This document shows, one piece after another, positions 1-10,949 of a stretch of 64,000 nt of DNA. The first letter of the stretch is position 1; each line of letters begins with the position of its first letter. Under the pieces are notes generated by a model. It saw nothing but the letters and a program-made list of their open reading frames with translations, was not told the origin of the DNA and did not search any database. Location: contig JBANDB010000017.1 in the NCBI GenBank assembly GCA_037576215.1, forward strand, positions 868,001 to 932,000, in the 5' to 3' direction. The position numbers and the translations under genes were made by a program. This stretch comes from Armillaria gallica (Eukaryota; Basidiomycota; Agaricomycetes; Agaricales; Physalacriaceae).

Positions 1-546
1 TTTCGCTTGCTATCTGGATGGAGGCACGAACGTCGAACATTCCTTCAGCTTTTGACCTGGATTTATTCTCTGCCTCTCACTTTTGTTTTTACTTTTCTGA
101 AATGCTTTCGGGTGACTTTTATCTCGTTTCACACACTCTTTCCTTTGGACTAATACAGGTATCCTACATTGCAATGCAAGACATACCCCACATATGTTGC
201 GGGCTCAGGCCTGAGTGCTATAATGAGAGTGGATAGTCTCCTTTCAATACAATGCCTCACAGATCAAAACTGGGTTTGAAAATTGAATGCGGATCCTTTA
301 CATTCTACAAATTTTCCGATCAAGCCATCAACGGCAGGCCATGGAAAGACTTGGCTGAGCGAGAGTGACATCGTAAATGACCTACCCCCCTTTTTCCCCT
401 TTGACCTCTCGTCGCAATATTCTATCATATTTCTACAACACCGCTGGTGGCTAGAAATTCGCTGAAAAGTATTTTCCCTACCTACTTGTCGAACGTTGAA
501 CGTCCAACGCCCATCAAACTGAAGAGTACCCCCATCTCTCGAAACC
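1..546. other. Upstream region of the monooxygenase gene
   Basis: No gene is supported here. The short open frames on both strands have no recognisable motif and overlap one another. Pyrimidine-rich stretches lie just before the start codon at 547, as is usual for a fungal core promoter. I saw no clear TATA box. Confidence 0.4.
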
Positions 547-2717
547 ATGGCGCACATCAATCCTCGCGTTCAAGGCGTTTGCATCATCGGTTCAGGCGCC
601 GCAGGGCTGATTACAGCCCACACTTTGATACAAGATGGATTCTCGGACGTCCAGATCATCACTAGGGACCGTACTCCAGGCGGTGTTTGGAGCGAGGAAA
701 GAGTCTATCCTGGGTTAACGCTCAACAAGTACGTAGAACCCCCGTGGCATGATCCCATGGCTGATACTCCGCTTTAGTGTCCACGGAGAGTTCAGGTTCT
801 CCAGCATGCCAATGCCCGCACCTTCCTCGAAGAATGGCAGCCAGCTAGGCGGCGAAGACATGCGACAGTATATGCAGAAATTCAGGGATGAATTCCTGGA
901 AGGAAAAATCAAATACGAGACCAACGTTCTAAACATAGAGCGAACAAAGGAACCCGACCCTGTTTGGAATGTTACGGTCAGTAACGTAAGGGGCGGGGAC
1001 CGCGAGATCCTCACTTTTTCTCGTATTGTTTTATGCACGGGGGCGAGTAATTTCCTTTATACACAACTGCTGAGCTGACTATTTTGTTCCAGGGCTGCAG
1101 TACACCAAAAACGCCTCCTTATCTGTCACAGGAGGCTGCGAACAAAGTTGGTTTCCAGGGACTTGTGGTGCATTCAATCGATTTTGGAGCGCGTTTGGAT
1201 GAAATACTCGCTGCCGCGCCTCCGGGCGGAACCGGCGCTTCAGTCGTTGTTGTCGGGGGCGGAAAATCAGCTCAAGAGTTGGTATTCCACTCTGTACTTC
1301 CGAACATTTTGCTTACAAGAACCTCCTAAGCATTTCGTCACATCTCGCAAATGATGGGCGAGACGTTACTGTCGTCTTTGAAACGGCTGACGCTTTCTTG
1401 GGGACTGTAAAGCCCCTCCCGGATTTTGTGAGGAAGAGCCGGTGCGTTCGTTTGCTGGTTATTGGTGTGAGCTGACCCTGAGAGTTGCATTGTAGTCTCC
1501 TGGCGATTCTTTCTCCCCATATCGAACTACGGACCAGGCTTGAGTACTACTAATCATTGGAAAGGTTTCCTGCGTCTCACCTTCAAATCAATAGGCGTTT
1601 CCTCCACAGGACGTGGATCGGTAGCAAGATCGTCCATGCCATTTGGAATTTCTTGCAACAAGACTCCGTTCGTATACTTCATGATTATTCGCCCAAGCCT
1701 CGAATAGTCCTCTTATCTTGCTTTCCAGTATACTGCCTTCGATGTGCCTGCGAATTCGCCGTTGCGGCGAGCACATTCCCCGTTCTGGAGTGTACGATTG
1801 AATGACGAAGGAGTAAAACGTGACGACAGCTTTTTCTCGCTCGTTAATAGGAGGAAAATCAGCCTTGTCGCTCCAGCGCAGGTTACGGGATATGATCTTG
1901 ATGGTCGGTCCCTGACTCTCAGCAACGGGACCTCAATCAGGGCAGACGTGGTTATTCTCGCTACAGGATACAAGTCTTCATGGGAGAATATATTTGATGG
2001 TGCGTTCACCCATATCTGTCCAGAGCGAAGCCTTTGTTAAGTCTACTTACAGACCGCACCCAAGTAGAGCTAGGTATACAACGGCATGCGCCTGACCAGC
2101 ATGTTGAAGATGAATGGGATTATGCCTCTCTTGCTAATTCACCCTCTGCGCATCCAGAAAATGAGCAATGGGCCTCCTCTATCTACCGGGGCATTGTTCC
2201 AGCCAAGAATGTATTACGCCGGGACTTCGCAATTAATGGGGCTTCCGTACGCGGCACTATCGCTTTCAACGTACTTCTATTAATAAAGTTTACTAGTTCA
2301 CCACAAATAACGGGTATTCTTTTGAAGTCATGTCACATTGGATATCGTCGTACTTCTTGAATGATGCGATGCGTCTGCCTTCTTCGCCAGAGGAGGCATT
2401 GAAGCACGCCGACCGGAATGCTAAATGGATGAGAAAACGTTATCCTGATCAGTTGTTGTGGTTGAATGAAAGCTACAGTAGCCACGTATGCTTCTTGGCG
2501 TGAGTTATGATCAATTACGTCTCGGTCAGCCCTACTCATAACCGGCTGTACCTTTAGATGGCCACAGTATATTGATGAACTATTGGAAGATATGGGCCTC
2601 AGGAGTATGCGAAGTGGCGGAAACTGGCTGACATGGGCGTTCAAGGTGATTGATGTGCAAGAGATCGCCACGCTCAAGGAAGAGCGAGATGCACAAAGGA
2701 ACAAATTGAAAGGTTAA
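547..2717 (+). CDS. Flavin-containing monooxygenase (FAD/NADPH, class B type)
   Basis: This is a multi-exon gene for a flavoprotein monooxygenase, which would use FAD, NADPH and O2 to oxygenate a soft nucleophile or ketone; the substrate is unknown. Seen directly: the FAD-binding GxGxxG (GSGAAG, residues 15-20), the GGVW that follows it, the FMO fingerprint FxGxxxHxxxF (FQGLVVHSIDF), a second dinucleotide-binding GGGKSA for NADPH, and ATGYKS near the C-terminal third. The first exons splice in phase: 547-728, 778-1042, 1093-1281, 1320-1441, with later introns near 1495, 1660, 2000, 2250 and 2502. The second intron starts with GC rather than GT at 1043; a GT donor nearby would break the frame. 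The reading frame is open to the stop at 2715-2717, so the gene looks functional. It could instead be annotated as an FAD/NAD(P)-binding or dimethylaniline-type monooxygenase. Confidence 0.88.
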
Positions 2718-2746
2718 TATATTCGTTTTTTCGCCATATCGATGTA

Positions 2747-3214
2747 TCAGTGAGAATTCGAGAAATGCCTTTCCTCCACGGTGTCATCCCCCTCCTGCCA
2801 TCTTGCCATATCTTCCTGGAGCTCCTTCCTCACGTATGCCTGGTTGACGGCTTTAAACGCGATCCCATCCTCCCTCAACAACCTGAGCGCTGCCAATACC
2901 CAATCCTGGCAATCCCAGCTCAGATCGAGCCTGATCACAGCAACATCTCTCTTCAGGCGTTCATCCAGTCGATCAATATACGTAGATGGGACTTCGCCGA
3001 CGTGACAGCCGCCGCGATATGTCGGTATGGATCCAATAGGAACAGACACAGTGTCGTGCACGTACGTGAACGTATCTGAGTTTCCCCGCACTTCGAATGT
3101 GTGTGATACGTTGGGTGACACGAGAACCGTCAGATTCCAGTGCTCGGTACGTCGGTGATGACCCGTGATCTCGTATTGCGCTACGATTAGGGGGTGTGTC
3201 TGGTCTAGATTCAT
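2747..3214 (-). CDS. Small protein, DUF6914-like (intact copy A)
   Basis: An uninterrupted 155-residue frame converges on the monooxygenase gene with only about 30 bp between the stop codons. Visible features are HHRRTEHWNLTVLV near the N-terminus, a central GGCHVGEVP, and a C-terminal CQDWVLAALRLLREDG followed by an acidic tail. The pattern matches my memory of fungal DUF6914 proteins, whose function is unknown; I could not search. A second copy at 4258-4675 shares the sequence but has stop codons, so this is the surviving member. The methionine at 3214 is the only one that keeps the whole conserved region. There is no signal peptide or membrane segment, so it is probably cytosolic. Confidence 0.6.
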   Translation of the reverse strand: MNLDQTHPLIVAQYEITGHHRRTEHWNLTVLVSPNVSHTFEVRGNSDTFTYVHDTVSVPIGSIPTYRGGCHVGEVPSTYIDRLDERLKRDVAVIRLDLSWDCQDWVLAALRLLREDGIAFKAVNQAYVRKELQEDMARWQEGDDTVEERHFSNSH

Positions 3215-3344
3215 CGCGGCTCAGGCTTAACCGGTGTTCGGTGCTGAGAAGACTGAAAGCACTGACTTGTAACTCCGACATCTTAAATAATGAGATAAAA
3301 CGCTGTTTTTACAAATTACAGAAAGCTAGACAAGGTGGTGCGTT

Positions 3345-4245
3345 CAAACTTTACTGGGTTCTACTCCAACTGCCAAGACCAAGAAGCTGGTCTAGATTTT
3401 ATCAAGGCCCTAACAATTCAATGAGAGAGTTGATCAACCGCTGACCCAACCGACCGGGCGCCAAAAAGGACTTAGTAGTGTCGCAGCCACTAATAACTAT
3501 CCCTTTAGGCTATTGAAACCGAGGAAATGGTCGACTAGGCAAGCAAAAGCCTGAGCCCACCAACGATTGGGGTCAAGTAGCGAAACTCCTATCTTGAAGT
3601 GCCTAAAGCATCAAGAAGTGGACCAAAGTCCCTTTTCGCTTTGGGGAGGGAATCGAGATTGTTCTGTTCTTCACCCATTCAATCGTACCACCTATTTCTT
3701 CCGCGTGAGCTCGGTGGGCGACAGTCGATCAACTAGAGAATAGCTGCCCGACTCGGAGTTAATCAATTGTCATCAACTGGTGGTGGGATTGGTCCGAGTC
3801 TACCATGAGCTAAGAATAACTGACATCTCGCTTAGCAGTACTATATCTCAAGAAGAAATACGAACATATGTACAACTTTTACTCCCTCCGCGGGGCATTG
3901 TTCTTCGGGGGTTGGCACCCGGTGACCTTGCTGATGATGCTTGGACTAGTTGGTCAGACGATAGTCAGGGGAGGCATCTTTGATGACGCTTTCAGTCCGG
4001 TGTATGATCTGCTCGTCTTGTTCAAGCAACGGTCTCAGTTGTTTGACAAGCTCGCCCTCGTCTCTATCAAGTTACTCTTTTGAGCATCCATATTTTCAAT
4101 GTACTGATAGAGAGGACCTGCAAGCCGCTGAAAGTCTAGCCAAGTTCGAGACTACCTTGCGGATCATCTTACAGAGACACTATGCGAGATTTTTCAATCT
4201 CAATGAGGGTGGACAATCTTTCTGAGCATCAGTACGATCGCCGAT
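3345..4245 (-). pseudogene. DUF6987-like gene, decayed copy A
   Basis: This is a nucleotide-level copy of the intact gene at 6070-7005. The last exon reads LDKI followed at once by a stop where the intact copy has LDKIY. The glycine-rich C-terminal segment is shortened and interrupted by several stops (around 3490-3560). The N-terminal exon is truncated to a short block around 4150-4240. Segments of the middle exon (3885-4080) keep similarity but are frameshifted. The relic runs directly into the decayed DUF6914-like copy at 4258. Confidence 0.72.
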
Positions 4246-4257
4246 CGAGAACTAAAG

Positions 4258-4675
4258 TTGCCCATTCAACCGTTGCCATCTGGCCATATCTTCCCGAAAC
4301 TCCTTCCTCACGTATGCCTGGTTAAGTGCCTTGAACGTGATACCATCCTCCTTCAACAACCTAAGCGTTCACAACACCCAATCCTAGGAATCCCAGCTCA
4401 GAGCGACTCTAATCACAGCAACATCTCTCTTCAGGCGTTCATCCAACCAACCAATAAACGTAGTTGGCACTTCGCCGACGTGACAGCCGCCAGGATGGAC
4501 CCAATCGGAGCCGATACAGTATCGTGCACATACGTGAACGTATCCGAGTTTCCCGCACTTCGAAAAGTGTGTGATGCGTTGGCTGACACGAGAACCGTCA
4601 GATTCCAGTGCTCGGTACGTCGGTGATGGCCCGTGATCTCGTATTGCGCTATGATGAGGAGTACGTCCAGTCTAG
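4258..4675 (-). pseudogene. DUF6914-like gene, decayed copy B
   Basis: This copy is homologous along its length to the intact gene at 2747-3214. In the segment matching the intact SWDCQDWVLAALRLL, the frame reads SWDS-stop-DWVL-stop-TLRLL, so two nonsense codons fall within a few residues. There are also small deletions around 4490, and the beginning of the coding region is frameshifted. The AT-rich insert begins about 120 bp beyond its 5' end. Confidence 0.75.
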
Positions 4676-4789
4676 ATTCGTCGCGGTTCTGGCTAAACCG
4701 GGCTCGATACTGATGGGGGTGAGGGATACTGATACTGATACTGAATTGGAAATATATCACGTGAATGCAATACGCTCGCGTGGGATGCC

Positions 4790-5900
4790 TAATTGAGTAA
4801 CACGCACAAAAATCTAAGACAAGTCCTGTAGTTCGCTCAACGCGTTTTTGACCGAATTCCTGGCTCGTATTCTCTTGTGTAGCCTTGTATATTCTTTTCT
4901 GCCTACTATTGATATGTCCCTACATTCTTTCTCAGCCTAAAGGTTCTTGACCATAGAATTATTGCTTTTAGATTGCATTGAAGTTCAGCTAGTAAAGATG
5001 GATGCTGATAACAATGAATTTTCGAATGGATGGGAATCATGCAAGCAGCATGGGATGACGATGTCATCTCCACTCATTTTGACATGCTTAATGAGGCATC
5101 GAGCCCATGTTTAGCAGGGTATGTCAAGTAGTGATGTAACAAAGAATCTTGAACAAATACCAGTTACCAGGTCTCAAATCCTTTTGCAAAATGATGTTCA
5201 AGATGCATCCAGTTCATTCACATGTGTCTATGGAGGGAACAGGATCTTCATGCCAGCTCTCCAGCAAATCACCAAATTCTACTGTCTCGGAAGGAACGGT
5301 GACATCTACGATTCAGAGCAATATACATACACCAATGTAGACATCATTTTTAAAAACGACTGTCCCTGTTCAACAGCACTTCTGTGGATGGCTGAAAGGG
5401 CCAAATAAAATAAAATAAAGACATCAGCAGCCATGTCTCATAGCCAGCTGCCAGAGTGTTGAAGTTTGAAGTGAACCAGAAGGGAAGAGAGCTGTGGGTA
5501 GACTGTGTGGTGCAGGGAATGTGCAACGTGCTAAGGCTAAGGCTGCTGCTGAAGCCATGGAACAGGATGAAGAACTACCTTCCGAGCAGAAGAAGCATCA
5601 ACCTGGCCGTCCGTGTGAATATGCTGTATTTAGAGCGACAGCTCATTAAATACCATGCAGTCTGACTTTGCTGTTCAAACATTGGTGAGCTATAGCATTA
5701 TTTCAGGCTCAATGCCAGTGTCCTTCAACTAATAATTGTGGATGGAAGTAGTCTCGTAAACCAGACTCAACGATCCGTATGAAGAAAAGTCGTTCAATTG
5801 GATAGCATGCGATCGATGACGCGTTTGATGGCTTTGTAATACATTTCCTTTTCGGCTGAATATTTTATTTTATTTTCTTATTAATTTATTTAATTCACCA
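4790..5900. mobile_element. AT-rich insert, probable decayed transposable element
   Basis: About 1.1 kb is present between the two genes of copy B but absent between the same genes of copy A (about 3215-3340). It is visibly richer in A and T than its surroundings and ends in a run of TATTTTATTT-type sequence near 5860-5890. Short open frames at 5121-5408 and 5456-5665 have no motif I can name. I found no clear terminal repeats or target duplication. The call of an insertion rests on the comparison of the two copies; calling it a transposon remnant is inference. Confidence 0.4.
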
Positions 5901-6069
5901 CCATCAGTATCGGGCCCTAAACCGGCGGTCGGGGTTGAAAAGACCCAAAAGCACTGACTTGTAACTCCGACGCCTTATTTACTGGGATACAATACTATTT
6001 TTACTAATGCAGACTACAGAAAACTAGACGAAGGTACTAAACTGATTTCTTTTTACAGTACTAAGTCCT

Positions 6070-7005
6070 TTACTTAGATTTGAGCCAACTACCGAGACCA
6101 AGACTAGCATAGATTTTATCAAGGCCCTAATAGTTCAATGTAAGAATTGATCAACCACTGACCAGGCGCCAAAAAGGAGGACTTACTGTGGCAGCGACTA
6201 TCCCTTTGAGTAGACTATCGAGACCAAGGCCGCTCAAGAGACGACCGACTAGGTTGAGGACGCCGGCAAGCAAAAGCCCGACTCCACCGACAATTTGAGT
6301 TAAGGGCTCTGGCGGAAAGTGCGGCAGATTAGCGAAAATTCCTAGGTATAAAGGTGCTCTTACGGCCTAAAGCATCAAGAAGGGGACCAAGATCCCTTTT
6401 CGCTTTGGGGAAGGAATCGAGCTTGTTCTTCGCCCACTCAATCGTACCACCCACTTCTTCCACGAGCTAAGAATGAATGACATCTCGCTTAGGAATTACC
6501 TCGAGAAGGAAACGCGAAAATACTTACGACTTTTACTGCCTCTGCGAGGCGCTGTTCTTCGGGGGTCGCTCGGTGATCTTGTTGATGACGCTTGGCCTTG
6601 TTGGTCAGACGATTGTCGGGGTCGGCACCTTTGATGGCGCCCTCGGTTTGGTGCAAGATCTGCTCGGCTTGCTCAAGCAACGGCTTTACTTGCCCGACAA
6701 GCTCGCCTTCATCCCTATCTTCCTCTTTTTTAGCGTCCATGTTTTCAATATGCTAATAGAAAGGATCAGCAAACAGTTGAATGTCCAGCTAAGGTCGTAA
6801 TTACCTTGCGAATCATCTTGCACAGAGGAACTACACGCGAGTTCGCATCCTCAATAAGGGCTGACAAACGCTCAGCCAGCTGCTTGTCGGCTTCTTTTTG
6901 AGCATCAGTACGATCGTCCGTAGTAGTATCGGAACCAATATCGTGTTCGACATCAATTTGAGGCTGCTGCCTCTCACGAAGATCTTGCACGTCGGCCTGA
7001 GACAT
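6070..7005 (-). CDS. DUF6987-like protein (intact copy B)
   Basis: A multi-exon gene. Exon 1 starts MSQADVQDLRERQQ at 7005 and is hydrophilic and acidic. The second exon (about 6745-6500) carries LVGQVKPLLEQAEQIL, GAIKGADPDNRL and ATPEEQRLAEA, which I recognise as the core of fungal DUF6987 proteins (function unknown, heptad-like and possibly LEA/coiled-coil). The third exon encodes VGGTIEWAKNKLDSFPKAKRDLGPLLDALG. The last two exons give a glycine-rich amphipathic tail, QIVGGVGLLLAGVLNLVGRLL and then LDKIYASLGLGSWLKSK before the stop at 6070. The tail could associate with membranes. Introns are 45-60 bp. Its paralogue at 3345-4245 is dead. Confidence 0.68.
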
Positions 7006-7597
7006 GATGGAGTAGATTTTTAGCTAGAATAGAGAGAAGGGAGAAGTCCTTGTTCAATAATGTTTGCCGGTGCCTATGAGGATTTTAAGCCTCACCGTGA
7101 ATGGAGTACCGCAGTTGCCTAGCATTGATACTGATATCATGGTGGTGTTAAAAAGATGTCATTTTTGAAGAGCATCATCGTATCCAACAGATAAAAGAGG
7201 CGTAAAGAGGAGCAATCATCGAATCGACTACTTGATTTGCCACAAGGTTACGAAAAGCACAGATCTTGTTCTCCAACACGACGTCGTAGGTGATGAAGGG
7301 TAGGGATTTATATCTTGGACGCCCAAATTTATATAGGTGTGGAGCTAACAACAATTTGGAGAAGTGCATGAGAGAGAGAGCGAAGTTGGAGGCGATCGGC
7401 TCGGATCAACCCTGCTTCGGCCATTGCCGGAAGTGCTTCCTCTCTGACCGTGACCTCTCATAGCTTTGGATTCTGGTTCAGTGTTCGGTGGACATCATGA
7501 AATCCCATAGGCTGTTGACAGAAATTCTTGTCTAATGATATTCCGCACATTTTCTGCTAAAATATATCGGGTCATAACAGTATTCTTTCCAAACTAC
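7006..7597. other. Intergenic, with a fragment shared with 14740-14890
   Basis: No gene is supported. Around 7345-7435 a stretch beginning ACAATTTGGAGAAGTGCATG resembles sequence at about 14750-14860 on the same strand; both keep a frame reading NLEKCM/NLERCM. This looks like a piece of a once longer, now broken gene that was duplicated together with the neighbouring block. Confidence 0.35.
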
Positions 7598-8315
7598 ATT
7601 CCAACGCCTTTCTCTCGCCTTTGATACTACTCAGACGGTCATCATCCTGGTCATAAAACAGAACCCACGAGAATTGGTCTTCTAGCGCTACAAACCATTC
7701 CCAGTCTTCAAATGTGACCCATTCTTCGTTATCAGTCCGATCTCAGGGGCCTGCGCACGGTGCGGACGGCTTTGGGACCTTCCTCCATACTCCAATGCCA
7801 TCGTGTCTTCGTCAACGTATATCTAGTTGAGCTCTGGCGGGTTGTTCTTGATTGTGCTCACCAGCCCCAATGGCTTGGTCTTCCGTGGATATTCGACATA
7901 GAAGCCGCTGAACTTATGTCCATCCTCGAATTTCCTTCGCGCCGGGTCTGGGTCATCGAGATAAAGCTGCGGAGATTTAGGCAGAACATGAAATCAAATA
8001 TGTTCTCCCATACCTTGCCGTTCCGCAAGACCGCCTGCTTGTCTTCTACTACCTCTTCCCTGAATGGGGATCTTCCTCGTCACTACAGTGCGCTCTGAAT
8101 GTGAACTTCGCTAGTCGGGGATCAGTTAGATCAGCCCCCGACGAGTCTTCTTATGATTTGCTGTTCTGTTGCTGAGCCCCAATGCCTTGCGAAAGACTGG
8201 CTACGGAAATAGCTGTTGATACTACGGTAAGAGGTATTGCGATACTGCCCGCAGCGACACATATCGCACCAAGAACCATATTGAGACCTTGTGCCGGTAA
8301 CAACACCAACACCAT
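7598..8315 (-). pseudogene. Decayed fungal small-protein gene (DPRLAKFT family)
   Basis: Read on the minus strand from the ATG at 8315, the sequence encodes a hydrophobic head (MVLVLLPAQGLNMVLGAICV, then AAGSIAIPLTVV) followed by VASLSQGIGAQQQNSKS, a stop, and then DPRLAKFT. Downstream, in shifting frames, it gives KLYLDDPDPARRK, HKFSGFYVEYPRKTKPLGLV, then NNPPELN and a stop, and near the end EEWVTFEDWEWFVALED and ERKALECSL. This order resembles a widespread Agaricomycete protein family of unknown function that I know only from memory. Stops and frameshifts are scattered throughout, so the gene is dead. Its 5' part recurs at 12268-12446. Confidence 0.6.
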
Positions 8316-10322
8316 GGTTTACTATCGCAGATCGTAGCTAACAGACGAAGTAACTCCACAGGTCTATATATGATGTAATTAGTTTCACGGACTCAATTGT
8401 TGAGGAGCATCGTCAGGTAATAAATCTTCCTTTACTCCTTCAATAGCCTAAAATAACATTGAATGACATACATGCAAGTCATTCTCTCCAGAAACCTTGA
8501 CGAGTATGAGGATTATACTTTTGTGCCGAAGAAAACTAGCAGACCTCTTTTCCTATCTGAACGCCGTTGGCCACGAGCGAGCTCTTCGAAACGCTTTCTA
8601 GAGCACGATCTTAGTTTGACGTCAGCATCACACGCTTTGATAACACCCAACAATATACCAAATGCAACCAGAATAACTTCTAGATGCCGGTAGGGTGACG
8701 TTCTGAGTGACTCGCTACTCCGAAATATATTCATCAACTAAGGTCTTGAGGATCCCGGAATATATTGTGGGTACCTTGCTATCTCACGCTGGCAGTCCAA
8801 ATTCTGATTGCACGTATACATTTATTTTAGCGTCCACATCAATGTGACGCAAAGCTTTGCGTTGCTCTCGCCGTAATTGCTCCAACTGGTGGCACTCAAT
8901 GCGTATTAAAGAATAATTGGGAATTCTCAGGACAAACAGTTCGAACTTTCACAAGCATCCATGTCACAAGAGACTGCTAACCTATCTCCTTCTCCCGTTG
9001 CTTCTCCTTCTCCTGCAGTACAGCCCAAACAGAGACGTGGCCTTACCCGCAGCCGTTCCATGGACGATTCAGATGACGACTACGATGCTGGTGCTTTGCG
9101 TCGTCGTAACCAACGTCAGGGCAGTAGGGGACTTCCCCTTGGTGGAGAGGACCCTACGCGCGCCGTCTCCGGTACCGTCAACCAGCTTGGCCAAACCGCG
9201 AGGGGGGTAGCAAATGTCGACGGAGGTGGGGACCGAAGTGGGGGCCAAAAGAACACGCTGAAACTTAGGCTGGACCTCAACATTGACGTTGAAATATCGA
9301 TCAAGGCGAAAGTGCATGGCGACGTTACTCTATCTCTTCTGTTAGTCCATTCTTCCCTTTTACAGTCACGATTTTCTAAAGCTGATTCCCAGTGATTGAT
9401 TTTGCCCCCAGTAACTAAATTCGTGATTATTCGATTAGTTCATTCGTCCGCCATCAGAGGTGAATGGAGGGATATCGCTTGTATACATGTACGAGTCAGG
9501 CTGTAGAGTTCTGGACTTTCGTTATAGTTTAATAATTAGGACGAGGGTTATCGGTAGCCCTCGAATCGAACTTTTTTAAACAGTTCATTGCACGCGTCGA
9601 TATTAGGCGCGAAGAAAGGTTATGGAATGAAAAGTAGTCGTTGAGCTTGGTGCAGCAGCTGGAGAGCTACCTTGAATAGATAGCTGTCACTGAAGCAAAG
9701 TCTTGTAAGTTGTGGCCGTGATGTCCGCAATATTCTCAATCGCGACGCGATACTTCGAGTTCATCGAGGAAAAGTGTTTCCTCTGTCCATTGTCAAAGTC
9801 AAAGTCTGGTTCCTGTATATATATATGCCAAATTCATTTGGAGGAATCACGCGCTGGTGATAGACAAGAGGTACTTAGTTTCAATGCATACCGGAGAAGT
9901 CGAAGTCTAAGTCAAGTGTATTTCCCACATTCAGGAACACGGTCCGGATATTTTTCGCTCCCTTTTCTTTTTCACTTCCAGTAAGTGAGCGTCCACTGAG
10001 ACGAAGGTTTTTTGCTAATGGCTGTAATGGTCCAGTCACATAGAGTCTATGCGCAGTAACGCCCACAGACCTACTGTCTTCGGCTGCGACGTCCATCAAC
10101 AGCTCAGCACTTGCTATCCTGCAATGTCACGAATTTGCCAAAGTGGCTTGAAGAACATGCATTGAATTGGTCAAGGCTACACAGGAAAACTATAGTATGG
10201 ACCGTTCAGCTCTTCATGGGGCTCGGTGACGCTGCCACGTCAGTTAGGGGCACAAACGAGCACGCCGTCGCTGTTTGTTTGGCAGGCTGAGATATTATGA
10301 GCTTCGCTGGAGGAACGTACGT
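8099..10322. repeat. Direct repeat block, copy 1 (2.2 kb)
   Basis: This block recurs at 12268-14473 in the same orientation, displaced by roughly 4.15-4.18 kb. Some stretches are nearly or fully identical: the open frames at 8463-8693 and 12629-12859 encode the same 76 residues. It contains the head of the DPRLAKFT pseudogene, an unassigned conserved stretch at 8460-8740, the small gene at 8961 and about 900 bp of apparently non-coding sequence with broken frames (9400-10320). Similarity stops just before the MITE. Confidence 0.85.
8961..9395 (+). CDS. Small arginine-rich protein with conserved amphipathic tail (paralogue 1)
   Basis: A single-exon frame of 144 residues. The N-terminal half is basic, Ser/Pro-rich and disordered, with RSRSMDDSDDDYDAG around residue 33. 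The C-terminal part, TLKLRLDLNIDVEISIKAKVHGDVTLSLL, alternates hydrophobic and charged residues and is the conserved piece. I recall this type of tail from many small basidiomycete proteins with no assigned function. The paralogue at 13140 keeps the same tail although the N-terminal region has changed by substitutions and a short deletion, which argues that the tail is under selection. The reading frame continues about 20 residues past it; a very short intron there seems unlikely. Confidence 0.6.
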   Translation: MSQETANLSPSPVASPSPAVQPKQRRGLTRSRSMDDSDDDYDAGALRRRNQRQGSRGLPLGGEDPTRAVSGTVNQLGQTARGVANVDGGGDRSGGQKNTLKLRLDLNIDVEISIKAKVHGDVTLSLLLVHSSLLQSRFSKADSQ

Positions 10323-10949
10323 ATCTCCGAGTCTTATGTATACTGTCTCCGCATGTAGGGAGGAAACCGCCAAAGGAGCGTGACGGTCTTGATTTTCCCC
10401 CAATAGGAAACCGGCTCAAAATAATGCGTGACGGAGCCAGAATTAAGAAACTCTGGGCCTCGAAAGTACTCAAAATCGAGTGTTTTCGACCAGGTTTTGA
10501 CGCCGTCACGAATAATATGAGGAAACCAACCCACCGTGATGCGTGATGAGGCAAGTATTACTATTAGGAAACGAAACTTGGGGACCGTGATGCGTGACGG
10601 TTTCCTCCCTACATGCAGAGACAGTAGTCATTATGCAAACCTGAATTTACCGTGGGAAACTCTACTTGGGGAATCACGGCATTTGCCGGAGCTTATCGTG
10701 GGAATTATTTCTATCCAGCCCAGCATTTGCCCGACCTCATTCTCCGATCCTTTCCTTCAGCTCAGCGTGGGATTAATTTCTATTCAGTCCCGTTCCTTTA
10801 CAGTTTCTGCGAATTCGGGTTGCTTGCTTCCATTACTGCCTCAAGGTCCTTAGCGGCCATTATACCAACGTCGTCGAACGAGGTCGCGTTTGGGAGCTTG
10901 GAGCTCTAGTCTATACTGTCTTCGGCTTATTATTTCACCTTTCCCGGCA
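10323..10949. other. Unique spacer containing the MITE
   Basis: Apart from the MITE (10341-10626) this stretch holds no gene I can support. Several overlapping short frames occur on the plus strand between 10536 and 10909 but they contradict one another and carry no motif. Confidence 0.4.
10341..10626. mobile_element. MITE with about 28-bp terminal inverted repeats and TA target duplication
   Basis: The left end reads CTGTCTCCGCATGT and continues AGGGAGGAAACCG (10343-10369). The right end (10598-10624) is its reverse complement with a single mismatch. TA flanks both ends (10341-10342 and 10625-10626), as expected for a Tc1/mariner-type element. The body is about 282 bp with no open frame, and it contains several GTGATGCGTGACG-like subterminal motifs in both orientations. 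It is non-autonomous; no transposase is seen in the window. Confidence 0.75.

Noticed and set aside
2333..2704. Minus-strand frame of 123 codons
   Set aside because: It overlaps the last exons of the monooxygenase, which are supported by splicing and by family motifs.
9300..9395. Twenty-five-base intron in the small gene at 8961
   Set aside because: The flanking GT and AG exist, but 25 bp is too short to splice, and the corresponding donor is altered in paralogue 2.
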